A stretch of DNA of 37,569 bases. It comes from a bacterium (GTDB lineage Bacteria; Verrucomicrobiota; Verrucomicrobiia; Limisphaerales; JAJXZI01). Shown in pieces: positions 16,439 through 24,200 of this stretch (the first letter of the stretch is position 1; each line of letters starts with the position of its first letter). Position numbers and translations under genes: made by a program. Under the pieces are notes generated by a model. It saw only the letters and a program-made list of their open reading frames with translations. It did not search any database and was not told the origin of the DNA. The DNA is taken from the NCBI GenBank assembly GCA_021780115.1, contig JAJXZI010000266.1, forward strand, positions 1-37,569. The letters run 5' to 3'.

Positions 16439-17779
16439 TCACGCTTCCGCCCGGCGCCGATAGGGCAGCTTCCACGGCGCGCGATATGGCGCGCCCACCA
16501 GCGCGTCCGCCGCCGGATCGCCGACGATTTTTTCCTGCTCCGCGTTCCAGGTGATCTTGTGGCCGCTGCGGTAGGCGAGGTTGCCCAGGTGCGCCACGGT
16601 GGAAACATGGTGGGCGATCTCGAGGTTGAGGTCAGGCTGCTGCCGGGACTTCACGCAGTCCAGGAAGTTGCGGACGTGTGCCGGACGCGGGTCGCCGGTG
16701 CCGGGATGCTTGGCCGGTTCGAGGTTGCCCGCACGCCGCTCGATGACCAGTTCCCAGCCGGCGTCGTTGACGATGATGGTGCCTTCCGTGCCGGCCCAGG
16801 AGACGCCCCACGGCCGGTTGTTGATGCCCACGCCCAGGCCGGCTTTGTGTTCCCAGACCAGCATGTAACTGGGAAATTCATAGACGGTCACCTGCGAGTC
16901 GGGCGTCTCCTCCGCGTCGTCGAAGACGTATTTGCCGCCGCTGGACGCTGCGGTCCTGGGCGGCTCAGGGCCCATACCCATGAGCATCATGTTGAGCAGG
17001 TGGACGCCCCAGTCGGTCATCAGGCCGCCGGCGTAATCCCAGAACCAGCGGAAGTTGAAGTGGAAGCGGTTCGGGTTGAACGGCCGCGCCGGCGCCGGGC
17101 CGAGCCAGAAGTTGTAGTCCACGCTCGCCGGCGGCGCGCCGTCGGGCGGGTTGCCGACGCTGTGCAGCCAATCGAGGTAGGTCCAGCCGCGCACCAGGCT
17201 CACCTTGCCGAGTTTGCCGGAGCGGACGAACGCGGCCGCCTCCTGGATGTGCCGGCAACTGCGCCACTGCGATCCCATTTGCACGACGCGGTTGTGGCGC
17301 TTCGCGGCTTCAAGCATCGCCCGGCCTTCGTCAATGCTCTTGGCCAGCGGTTTCTCGACGTACACGTCCTTGCCCGCCTGGCAGGCCAGCACCGTCGGCA
17401 GCGCGTGCCAGTGGTCGGGCGTGGCGATGAGCACCACGTCCACGTCCGGGCGGTCCAGCACGCGGCGGAAATCCTTCACCGTGTCCGGCTTTTTGCCGCG
17501 CCGCTGCTCGCAAATCTGGACGCCCTTGGCGATCTGGGCGTCGTCCACGTCGCAGACGACGACGCAGTCCACTTCCGGATTGCCGAAGAAACATTCCAGG
17601 TCGCCCTGGCCCATGCCGCCGGAGCCGATCAGGCCGAGGCGGACCTTCTCGTTCGGTCCCGGTTCGCCGGCGCGGGCCGAGGGGAGGAACGGCGCGGCCA
17701 GCGCACCGGCGACAATCGGCGCGGCACTGGCGGCAAGAGCGGAATCACCCAGGAATTTCCGGCGGGAAATCGATTTCAT
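16439..17779 (-). CDS. Tat-exported Gfo/Idh/MocA family oxidoreductase
   Basis: A 446-residue protein. The N-terminus is a twin-arginine signal (ISRRKFLGDSALAAS) followed by an Ala-rich h-region, so it is exported folded with its cofactor. The NAD(P)-binding Rossmann domain starts with LGLIGSGGMGQGDL; the family Lys is in VYVEKPLAKS. The C-terminal domain has GGLMTDWGVHLLNMM. Such proteins are numerous in Verrucomicrobia and Planctomycetes and are often involved in sugar oxidation; the substrate here is unknown. The ATG at 17779 is chosen because the Tat motif follows within five codons; a longer frame upstream has no signal features. It converges with sixA across 23 bases. Confidence 0.92.
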   Translation of the reverse strand: MKSISRRKFLGDSALAASAAPIVAGALAAPFLPSARAGEPGPNEKVRLGLIGSGGMGQGDLECFFGNPEVDCVVVCDVDDAQIAKGVQICEQRRGKKPDTVKDFRRVLDRPDVDVVLIATPDHWHALPTVLACQAGKDVYVEKPLAKSIDEGRAMLEAAKRHNRVVQMGSQWRSCRHIQEAAAFVRSGKLGKVSLVRGWTYLDWLHSVGNPPDGAPPASVDYNFWLGPAPARPFNPNRFHFNFRWFWDYAGGLMTDWGVHLLNMMLMGMGPEPPRTAASSGGKYVFDDAEETPDSQVTVYEFPSYMLVWEHKAGLGVGINNRPWGVSWAGTEGTIIVNDAGWELVIERRAGNLEPAKHPGTGDPRPAHVRNFLDCVKSRQQPDLNLEIAHHVSTVAHLGNLAYRSGHKITWNAEQEKIVGDPAADALVGAPYRAPWKLPYRRRAEA

Positions 17780-17938
17780 GAGTTGGCACTGCTGACGGTC
17801 GGTTATGCGTTTGGCTGCGACGGATTTTTGATGCGCCAAGCGCGGCCCAGCGTCAAGGGCAAACGGGCGGCTGGAGAATGGGGCGGCCCGCGCCGGTCGA
17901 GCGCGTCCGTGCGCCAACGGAGCGCGACGACCGCGCCC

Positions 17939-18382
17939 TCAGCCCAGCACTTCTTGGGGCGCCACTTCGATGCGCTCGGCCATCGTCCGGGGAATCGTCG
18001 CCGCGCTCATCCGTCCGCCGCGCTGGTGCGTCACGCAGACCACCGTCATCCGGCCGCGCGCCGCCTCGACGATCGGCGTCGAGTTCAGTTTGCGGAAACG
18101 AAATTCGTACCCCAGCGACTTGGACCGCTTCTCGATCACCAGCAGGTGGATCTCGACAAGGTCTTCGAACAGGAGCGGATAGCGGTAGTCACATTCAGCG
18201 TGAACACGCGGCCAGCCGACCGGCGGGTCCACCTGCGTGGTGACCACGGAGAAGCCGAGCGAGCGCAGGAAGGCGTGCTCGGTGGCGTCCATGTAGCGGA
18301 AAAAATTGGAGAAATGGACGATGCCCGCCATGTCGGTGTCGGCGAACTCCACGCGCCGGGTCAGTCTAAACTCGTAAGCCAT
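17939..18382 (-). CDS. Acyl-CoA thioesterase of the 4HBT / YbgC type
   Basis: A 147-residue hot-dog fold protein. The signature RVEFADTDMAGIVHFSNF with the catalytic Asp and the following FRYMDATEHAFL helix match the 4-hydroxybenzoyl-CoA thioesterase and YbgC group. The substrate is likely an acyl-CoA, but its chain is not evident. The ATG at 18382 places the signature at residue 11, as in the family. It is divergent from the AsmA-like gene and lies 159 bases upstream of the Gfo/Idh/MocA gene on the same strand. Confidence 0.88.
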   Translation of the reverse strand: MAYEFRLTRRVEFADTDMAGIVHFSNFFRYMDATEHAFLRSLGFSVVTTQVDPPVGWPRVHAECDYRYPLLFEDLVEIHLLVIEKRSKSLGYEFRFRKLNSTPIVEAARGRMTVVCVTHQRGGRMSAATIPRTMAERIEVAPQEVLG

Positions 18383-18416
18383 GCGCCAAGCTAGGTTCCG
18401 GCGTCCGGTTTTGCGA

Positions 18417-18445
18417 TTGAAAACACGAGCGCCGCCCGTTAGACT
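18417..18445 (+). promoter_or_regulatory. Putative sigma-70-type promoter of the AsmA-like gene
   Basis: TTGAAA (18417-18422, 5 of 6 consensus) and TAGACT (18440-18445, 4 of 6) are 17 bases apart. A start near 18452 would give a leader of about 93 bases. The -10 hexamer equals that at 1034. Confidence 0.45.
18424..18444 (+). repeat. Motif CACGAGCGCCGCC...GTTAGAC, first copy
   Basis: CACGAGCGCCGCC (18424-18436) is followed by one C and GTTAGAC (18438-18444). The same two blocks, separated by a longer hairpin, occur at 27539-27573. Here it overlaps the putative promoter. Confidence 0.45.
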
Positions 18446-18544
18446 CTGGTGTCGCCGGATGAAGCCCCAAACCCCGGAGCCGTGCCCGCTGACGGAGGCG
18501 AGGCAGGCGCCCGGGTCGGATGGATTCACCGGCGCGAGGAGACG

Positions 18545-19315
18545 ATGATGAAAAAGATATTGATCAGAGTGGTCATCGGAGTGGTTGTGGTGGTGGTGGT
18601 GGTGCTCGTTGTGGCGGCGATGTTCCTCGGCTCGATTGTGAAGAAAGGTGTCGAAACCGTTGGCCCGACGCTGACCCAGACCGACGTGAAACTCAGCAGC
18701 GCGAGCATCTCGTTGCTGTCCGGTTCGGGCAGCATCAAGGGGTTTGTGCTCGGCAACCCGGCCGGCTACAAAGGGGACTTCGCCATCAAGGTCGGCAAAG
18801 TGGACCTGGGCGTGCAGCCGGCCTCCGTGTTTGGCGACAAGGTGCATATCACCCACCTGCGGGTGGAGGCGCCGGAGATCGCCATCGAAGGCGGCCCCAA
18901 GAACAACAACCTCACTAAGATCATGGACAACGTGGAGGCGGCCACCGGCGGCGCCGGAAGCAGCCCGGCCAAGCCGGCCGGGCCGAGCCAGGGCGCCGCG
19001 CGCAAGCTCCAGGTGGACGACTTTGTCCTCACCGGCGGCAAGGTCCACGTAAGCACGCTGTTGACCGGAGGCCAGCCGGTGACGCTGCCGCTGCCCGACA
19101 TTCACTTCACCAATCTGGGCGAGGGGCCGGACGGCATCACAGCCGGCGAGCTGACCCGAAAGATTCTCGGTGAAATCACGAGCGAGACGATCACCGTGCT
19201 GACGAAGGACGTGGCCAATTTGGGCAAGGGCCTCATGAACAGCGCCACCGGGGCGCTGCAGGGCGCCACGGAGAAGGTCACGAAGGGGATCGGCGACTTG
19301 TTCAAGAAGAAGTAG
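18545..19315 (+). CDS. Membrane-anchored AsmA-like protein
   Basis: A 256-residue protein with an N-terminal membrane helix (about 4-28) that includes a run of eight valines encoded by repeated GTG/GTT codons. The periplasmic part has features of AsmA / DUF748-like proteins: SASISLLSGSGSIKGF, LGNPAGY, KVDLGVQPASVF, ITHLRVEAPEIAIEGG and an Ala/Gly/Pro linker near 140. Such proteins are thought to take part in outer-membrane lipid balance; the short length and missing C-terminal AsmA domain make function uncertain. GAGGAG lies just upstream; the spacing fits the second ATG (18548) better than the first, so the protein may be one residue shorter. It converges with the GT4 gene. Confidence 0.72.
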   Translation: MMKKILIRVVIGVVVVVVVVLVVAAMFLGSIVKKGVETVGPTLTQTDVKLSSASISLLSGSGSIKGFVLGNPAGYKGDFAIKVGKVDLGVQPASVFGDKVHITHLRVEAPEIAIEGGPKNNNLTKIMDNVEAATGGAGSSPAKPAGPSQGAARKLQVDDFVLTGGKVHVSTLLTGGQPVTLPLPDIHFTNLGEGPDGITAGELTRKILGEITSETITVLTKDVANLGKGLMNSATGALQGATEKVTKGIGDLFKKK

Positions 19316-19345
19316 GCCGGGGGCCAACCGGTGCGCCGCGCCGCT

Positions 19346-20656
19346 TCAACGCCGGCCCCGCGCGTCCGCGAACACCGCCGCCATGTTCCGGGCCATGACC
19401 GGCGCGCTGAACTGCTCGAAGACGGCGCGCCGGCCCGCGGTGCCGAGTGCCTGGGCCTTTTCCGGCGCAAGCAACAACACCTCGATGGTGTCGGCCAGAG
19501 CGGCCGGATTGTTGGGGTCGCAAAGCGCCCCGCCGCCGGTGGCCGCGATCACTTCCGGGAACGCCGCCGTGCGCGGCTGGACCACGGGCACGCCCGCCGC
19601 CAGGGCTTCGAGCACGTAAAGCCCGAACGCCTCGCCGTAGCGGGCCGGCACTGAAAACACCGAGAGCGAAGCGAGGAAGTCCAGTTTCTCCGGTCGCGAA
19701 AGGTTGGGCCGGAACTCAGTCTGGCCCAGATAACCGGCGGCGGCCAGTCGCTGGCGCAGCGTCGTGACAAACGGCTCGTCCGCCGGGCCGCAACTCCCGC
19801 CGACACTCAGCCGGAGATTGCCGGCCCGGCCGTGCTCTTTAAGCCGGATGAAGGCCTCGATCAGCGTATCCAATCCCTTTTCCTGGCACATCCGCGCGAA
19901 GTACCCCAGGACGGGCGGGCCTTCCTTCGGCCGCCGGCCTTCCGCCTGCGGCGGTTCCTCGTAGCCGGCCAGGTCGATGCCGTTGGGCACGACGCGCACC
20001 CGTTCCGGCGCCAGGCCCAACCGCCGCCCCATCAACTCCGCGAAGTAGCGGCTCGGCGCGACGAACAGGTCCACGTCCGTCGCGCGTTCCGTCAGCGTCT
20101 GCCACGCCGTCCGGCGATGCGGCTCGGGCAAGGCGTCGAGGAAGGCGTCTTCCCCCTGCAACATGCAGACGACGGCTGCGCCCACGTCCGAGCGCAGCCG
20201 CCGCGCCAGGCCCAGGAGCAGCGCGTTCGAGAGGCACACGACTTCCGGTTTCTGGTGCGACTGGAGCCACCGCACCAATTCGTCCAGTTCACGCGCTTGG
20301 CGCCCTTCCTCGCCGCGTAACATCGAGACGGTCAACTCGCCGACGTCCGCGGCCCGGGTTTTGGCGGCCCGGCCCGCGGCCCAGTTGAGGAGGGGGCGCG
20401 AGCCGAGGAGCCGGTGCAGCCAACCGGGCGCGCGGCGGAAGAGGCGCGACTTTTGATCGAGAAAGACGTTGATGCCGCTGAAGAAAATCGGCGTGCCTGC
20501 GCTCTGGTCCTCCTCATCCAGCGTCAGCGGCAGGTACAGCGGAACCATCAGGGCTTGGTGGCCAGCCTTCCGCAGTTCGGCGACCAGCGCATTGTCGCGG
20601 AGGCAATTCCCGCAATACATGCGGCCGGCGCCGGGCGTGATCTGGACGATATTCAC
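19346..20656 (-). CDS. GT4-family glycosyltransferase with N-terminal CxxC motif
   Basis: A 436-residue GT-B glycosyltransferase. The N-terminal Rossmann domain begins with ITPGAGRMYCGNCLRDN, with Cys15 and Cys18. The C-terminal donor-binding domain has VVPNGIDL, LGYFARMCQEKGLDTLIEAF and the EX7E motif in GEAFGLYVLEALAAGVPVV. Donor and acceptor are unknown. It starts at GTG 20656 (confirmed by MNIVQ matching the beta-strand at the family start); there is no Shine-Dalgarno. A short open frame ending at 20653 overlaps this start as GTGA, but it does not look like a gene. A putative promoter lies about 170 bases upstream. Confidence 0.9.
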   Translation of the reverse strand: MNIVQITPGAGRMYCGNCLRDNALVAELRKAGHQALMVPLYLPLTLDEEDQSAGTPIFFSGINVFLDQKSRLFRRAPGWLHRLLGSRPLLNWAAGRAAKTRAADVGELTVSMLRGEEGRQARELDELVRWLQSHQKPEVVCLSNALLLGLARRLRSDVGAAVVCMLQGEDAFLDALPEPHRRTAWQTLTERATDVDLFVAPSRYFAELMGRRLGLAPERVRVVPNGIDLAGYEEPPQAEGRRPKEGPPVLGYFARMCQEKGLDTLIEAFIRLKEHGRAGNLRLSVGGSCGPADEPFVTTLRQRLAAAGYLGQTEFRPNLSRPEKLDFLASLSVFSVPARYGEAFGLYVLEALAAGVPVVQPRTAAFPEVIAATGGGALCDPNNPAALADTIEVLLLAPEKAQALGTAGRRAVFEQFSAPVMARNMAAVFADARGRR

Positions 20657-20823
20657 TGGCCGGAGAATCGTAACGCGGACCGGCCACCGGCTGAAGCCTC
20701 TGAATGCCGGATTGGCCCGGCCACCGGCGTGGCCCGCAGCACCCGCCCGCCAAGCCGAGCCGGAGGCCGCCGAGGGACAAGCACATGGATCGCCACCATA
20801 TCCGAGACGCTGAACGTGCGGGT

Positions 20824-20852
20824 AAGATACCCGCCCGGCGCGTTCCGCTCAA
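20824..20852 (-). promoter_or_regulatory. Putative sigma-70-type promoter of the GT4 gene
   Basis: On the minus strand TTGAGC (20852-20847) and TATCTT (20829-20824) are 17 bases apart, each with 4 of 6 consensus positions. A start near 20817 would leave a leader of about 160 bases. The rest of the 282-base gap from 20657 to 20938 shows nothing else I can name. Confidence 0.3.
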
Positions 20853-20938
20853 GCGGCCGGCTGAGAAACAATTGGGTTCGCCCCAGCGATCGGACGACGG
20901 CTGCTGGGGGGGTGTCGTGACCGAGATTTGGGATGCGT

Positions 20939-21244
20939 TCAACGGCCGCTGAGAGGGATGACGTAGTAGCTCCATCCGTTGCACTCGCCTTGGCCCCAAA
21001 TCTTCGGTGGGGAGGGCGGGCCGGGAGCGGGGACAACGACCACCGGCCCGGACTTCGCTTCAAGCTGCTTCACCCGTTCTTCAAGCGCCTTGATTCGGAC
21101 CTCCAGTTCCTTCACCTGCTTCCGCAGTGGCCCAGTTTCGCCCGCAACTGGCGTCCTGTTCGGGCTGAGATCGGCGCTGAACAGGAGTGTGGCGACCAGG
21201 CAGAGTGAACTGGCGACGCTCACGGCGGCGATTCGCGTTTTCAT
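20939..21244 (-). CDS. Small secreted coiled-coil protein
   Basis: A 101-residue protein with a signal peptide of about 24 residues (hydrophobic stretch to LLFSADL). Residues of about 38-65 form a heptad-like coiled coil (KQVKELEVRIKALEERVKQLEAK), here about 23 residues as a span rather than a motif, followed by a Pro/Val linker and a tail with WGQGECNGWSYYVIPLSGR. AGGAA precedes the ATG at a good distance. It starts 27 bases after the macroglobulin stop on the same strand, so it is probably co-transcribed and periplasmic. No family is recognised; an oligomerising accessory of the macroglobulin is possible but only inferred. Confidence 0.62.
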   Translation of the reverse strand: MKTRIAAVSVASSLCLVATLLFSADLSPNRTPVAGETGPLRKQVKELEVRIKALEERVKQLEAKSGPVVVVPAPGPPSPPKIWGQGECNGWSYYVIPLSGR

Positions 21245-21271
21245 GGACAGTTCCTTTCTTCTTCCTCCGCG

Positions 21272-24200
21272 CTATTTCACGGTCAGGTCGAGGCTCCCGC
21301 TGTGGCTGTTGAACTCCGGCGCATACAGGCACTGGATGCTGGCCACGCCGGTCTGGTATTCGCCGCGCAGTTGGACGCGCGTGGAATACTCGAACACGTA
21401 GGTGCCCTTGGGCAGGTAGTCGATGAAGAAGTGGCTGGCGGTGTCGAGGGTGCTCTCGTAGTAGGCCAGGCCGTCCTGGTACTTGTAGCGCGAGAGCACG
21501 TTGACCGGCTCGGTGCCGCTGCCGCGCTGGTCTTTCAGGTGGACGAATTCCATGTCGCGGTCCACCCGCAGCACGAGGCGCACGACCAGTTCGTCGCCAA
21601 CATGGACCGGCCCCTTCACCGGTTCCAGCACCTGGCCTTTGGCGGTGTTGACCTTGACGTAAAGAGATTTCGTCAGCTTCAAGGGCGTGCCGGCGTACGG
21701 CGTGACCTGGCTCAGGTCTTCGAGGTACTGCCAGTTCACGCTGCCCCAGGCGACGCCAGGGTCCACCTTCTTCACGGTGATTTCGCCGAGCTTGGGTTTG
21801 ATGTCGGCGGGGGCGAAGCGGTATTGGTAGAAGCCGGTGCCCGGTTCGATCTCAGATTGTTTTCGGACTTCGGATTTCGGATTTCGGATTTGGCCTTCCT
21901 GCGGCGTCACGTCCAAGCCATCCAGCCTCACTTGCACCAGCGCCTGGCTCGACAGCAGGTCAGTGCCCCGCAGGAGCAGCGCGTACACCGCGTCGGCGGT
22001 GGCCTTGGTCGTCCGCCAGTCCTGCGTCTGCTTTTGCTTGAGCAACCAGACCTTGCACTCCTCGACCGACTGCTGGTCGTTCATCACCTCGTCGAACGCC
22101 TCGATCATCAGCGCCTGCGTCTCGATGGGCGCGCGATACCACCACCAGCTCAGCTCGGTGTCGCGCCAGAACATGCCCATCTCCTCGTTCGACGCGCTGC
22201 GCTGCTTGATGGACTCCATGATGGCGCGGGCGGCGGCGAGGTTGTTGTCACCGCCCCAACGGTGTAGCGCGAGGGCCAGTTGCCCTTGCGACTGCCGGCA
22301 ATGGGTCTGGAGCCAGAATTTCCGGGCCTGCTTCAGGAAGAAATCAATCGCCGCCCGGTTTGGCGCGCCGATCGGCATGTCCTTGAGGAAATAGCTCCGG
22401 CCATACAGGAACAGCGCGTCGGTCGGGCTGGGCACGTAATCGTCGGGCTTGGGCTGTTTCTGAATGCGCTCGTATTCCTCGTTCATCCAGGCGTCGAGTC
22501 GCTGAAGGGAACGCATCGCCGGCGCGGCGTCTATGTCCACGCCCAGGTGCCGCAACCGGCCGAAGCCGGTGACGATGTAGAGCGTGATGTAATCGCTGGC
22601 CGGTCCGCCGGGGAACCACGGCCAGCGCCCGTCGCCCAGTTGCATGTCCGTGAGCTTCCGGAGCGTGGCCTCCTGTTCGTAGTTGAGCCGGTTCTCGTCG
22701 AACAGGATGCCGACGTTCTTGCGCGCCTGGCTTTCGCTCTGCGCCTGCTGGAGCCAGGGTGTTTCCTCAAGCATCACCGACTTGAGGTCCTGGTTTTTCT
22801 CCAGCGGGCTTTCGAGCGCCGGCGTGTTCTTCCACTGATCGAAGATGCGGCGGATTTTTGGGTCGCTGTCGGCGATGTGGCGCGCCAGGGCGTTCGCGTA
22901 AAGCCGGTTGAACACCTGCTCGCTGCACTCGTAGGGGTATTCCATCAAATAGGGCAGCGCCAGCACCGCGTACCACGCCGGATGCGACACCATCTGCACG
23001 ACGAGACTTTCGTTCTGAAGCGTCTTCGAGCCGCCCGACTTGAGCAGCTTGGTGAATGCGAACTTCTTGGTGGCCGGTCCGCGAATCGGCAGCGGCAGCG
23101 ATTCGGTGACGAGGATGCGCCGCGACAACACCGGCAAGTAACCTTCCTCGCCGTCAGACATATTGCCCGCCGCGCCAACCGTTTTGTAGGTCAGGAAGCC
23201 GCAGCCGTCCGGCACATGCAAGCGCCAGGCGAAACTGCGCGATTGCTTGGCGGGGATCGAAAAGGACTGTTCGGCGTGGGACAGGCTTCCAGCCGGTCTC
23301 GGATTTGAATCTCGGGCAGTTCGCGAGGCAGGCGAGGACGCCTGTCCCACTGGTTGGACACGGAGCAAACCGTCCGCGCTCTCGCCGTTGAGCGCGGAGC
23401 TGAACGAGAGTGTCACCGCGCCGTCCAGCGGCTTCTCCGTTTGATTCGACACCTTCACGGTGAACTCGATGGTGTCGTCTTCGCGCAGGAAGCGTGGCGG
23501 ATTGGGCTGCACCATGAGGTCCTTGGCGGTGACCGCGTGGCCTTCGAGGAAGCCGGAGCGCACCTGCCGGTCGTGCGCGAAGCCGAGGAAATGCCAGCGC
23601 GTCAGCGCCTCCGGCATGGTGAAGGTCATCCGCACGACGCCGTTGGAATCCGACACCAATTGCGGGAAAAAGAAGGCCGTCTCGTTGAGGTTTTTGCGGG
23701 CGGTGACCTTGGACAAGTCAATGGCTGGAGCGGCGGGTCGCTCGGCTGCTTCCCCGGCACCGCCCAGGCCAGCCTTGTCGAACAAGGCATTGACCTCGGC
23801 CTTTTGCGCGGGCAGTCCCGTGGCACCCGGCGGCGCCATGGCCGGTGCGGCGGCCAGGGTTGCCGTCATTTCCTCCATCGGCGCGCCGAGCGTGGCGGCT
23901 CCCTCGGGAATGGCGCCACGCGTCCGGCTGAGCCCGGAGCGGAGGAAGTAGCCGTAACCCCACAAGTTCGCGGTCAGGTCGGCCGGAAAATGACGGTAGG
24001 TGATCGGGACGTCCTCGTAGCCTCTCGACCAGCGACCGAGGACGCCGTAAAACTCCTTCGCTACGTTGCCGAACTGTTCCTGTTGGACGGCGGAAAAATC
24101 TTCCCGGAACACCGAGAACCGATGCGGCCAGTCGAGCGGTGCAAACGCGTCGAGCGATTCGTCGTAGAGCGTGGCGACCATTTCGGCGACAGCTTTCTCT

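Noticed and set aside
16352..18394. 680-codon open frame opposite the oxidoreductase and thioesterase
   Set aside because: It spans two real genes on the other strand and has no family features.
18571..18605. GTG-rich tract as a separate simple repeat
   Set aside because: It encodes the poly-Val membrane helix of the AsmA-like protein, which explains it.
20653..21063. 136-codon frame ending in GTGA overlap with the GT4 start
   Set aside because: It overlaps the secreted coiled-coil gene and has no domain; the overlap is probably chance, though a short leader peptide cannot be excluded.
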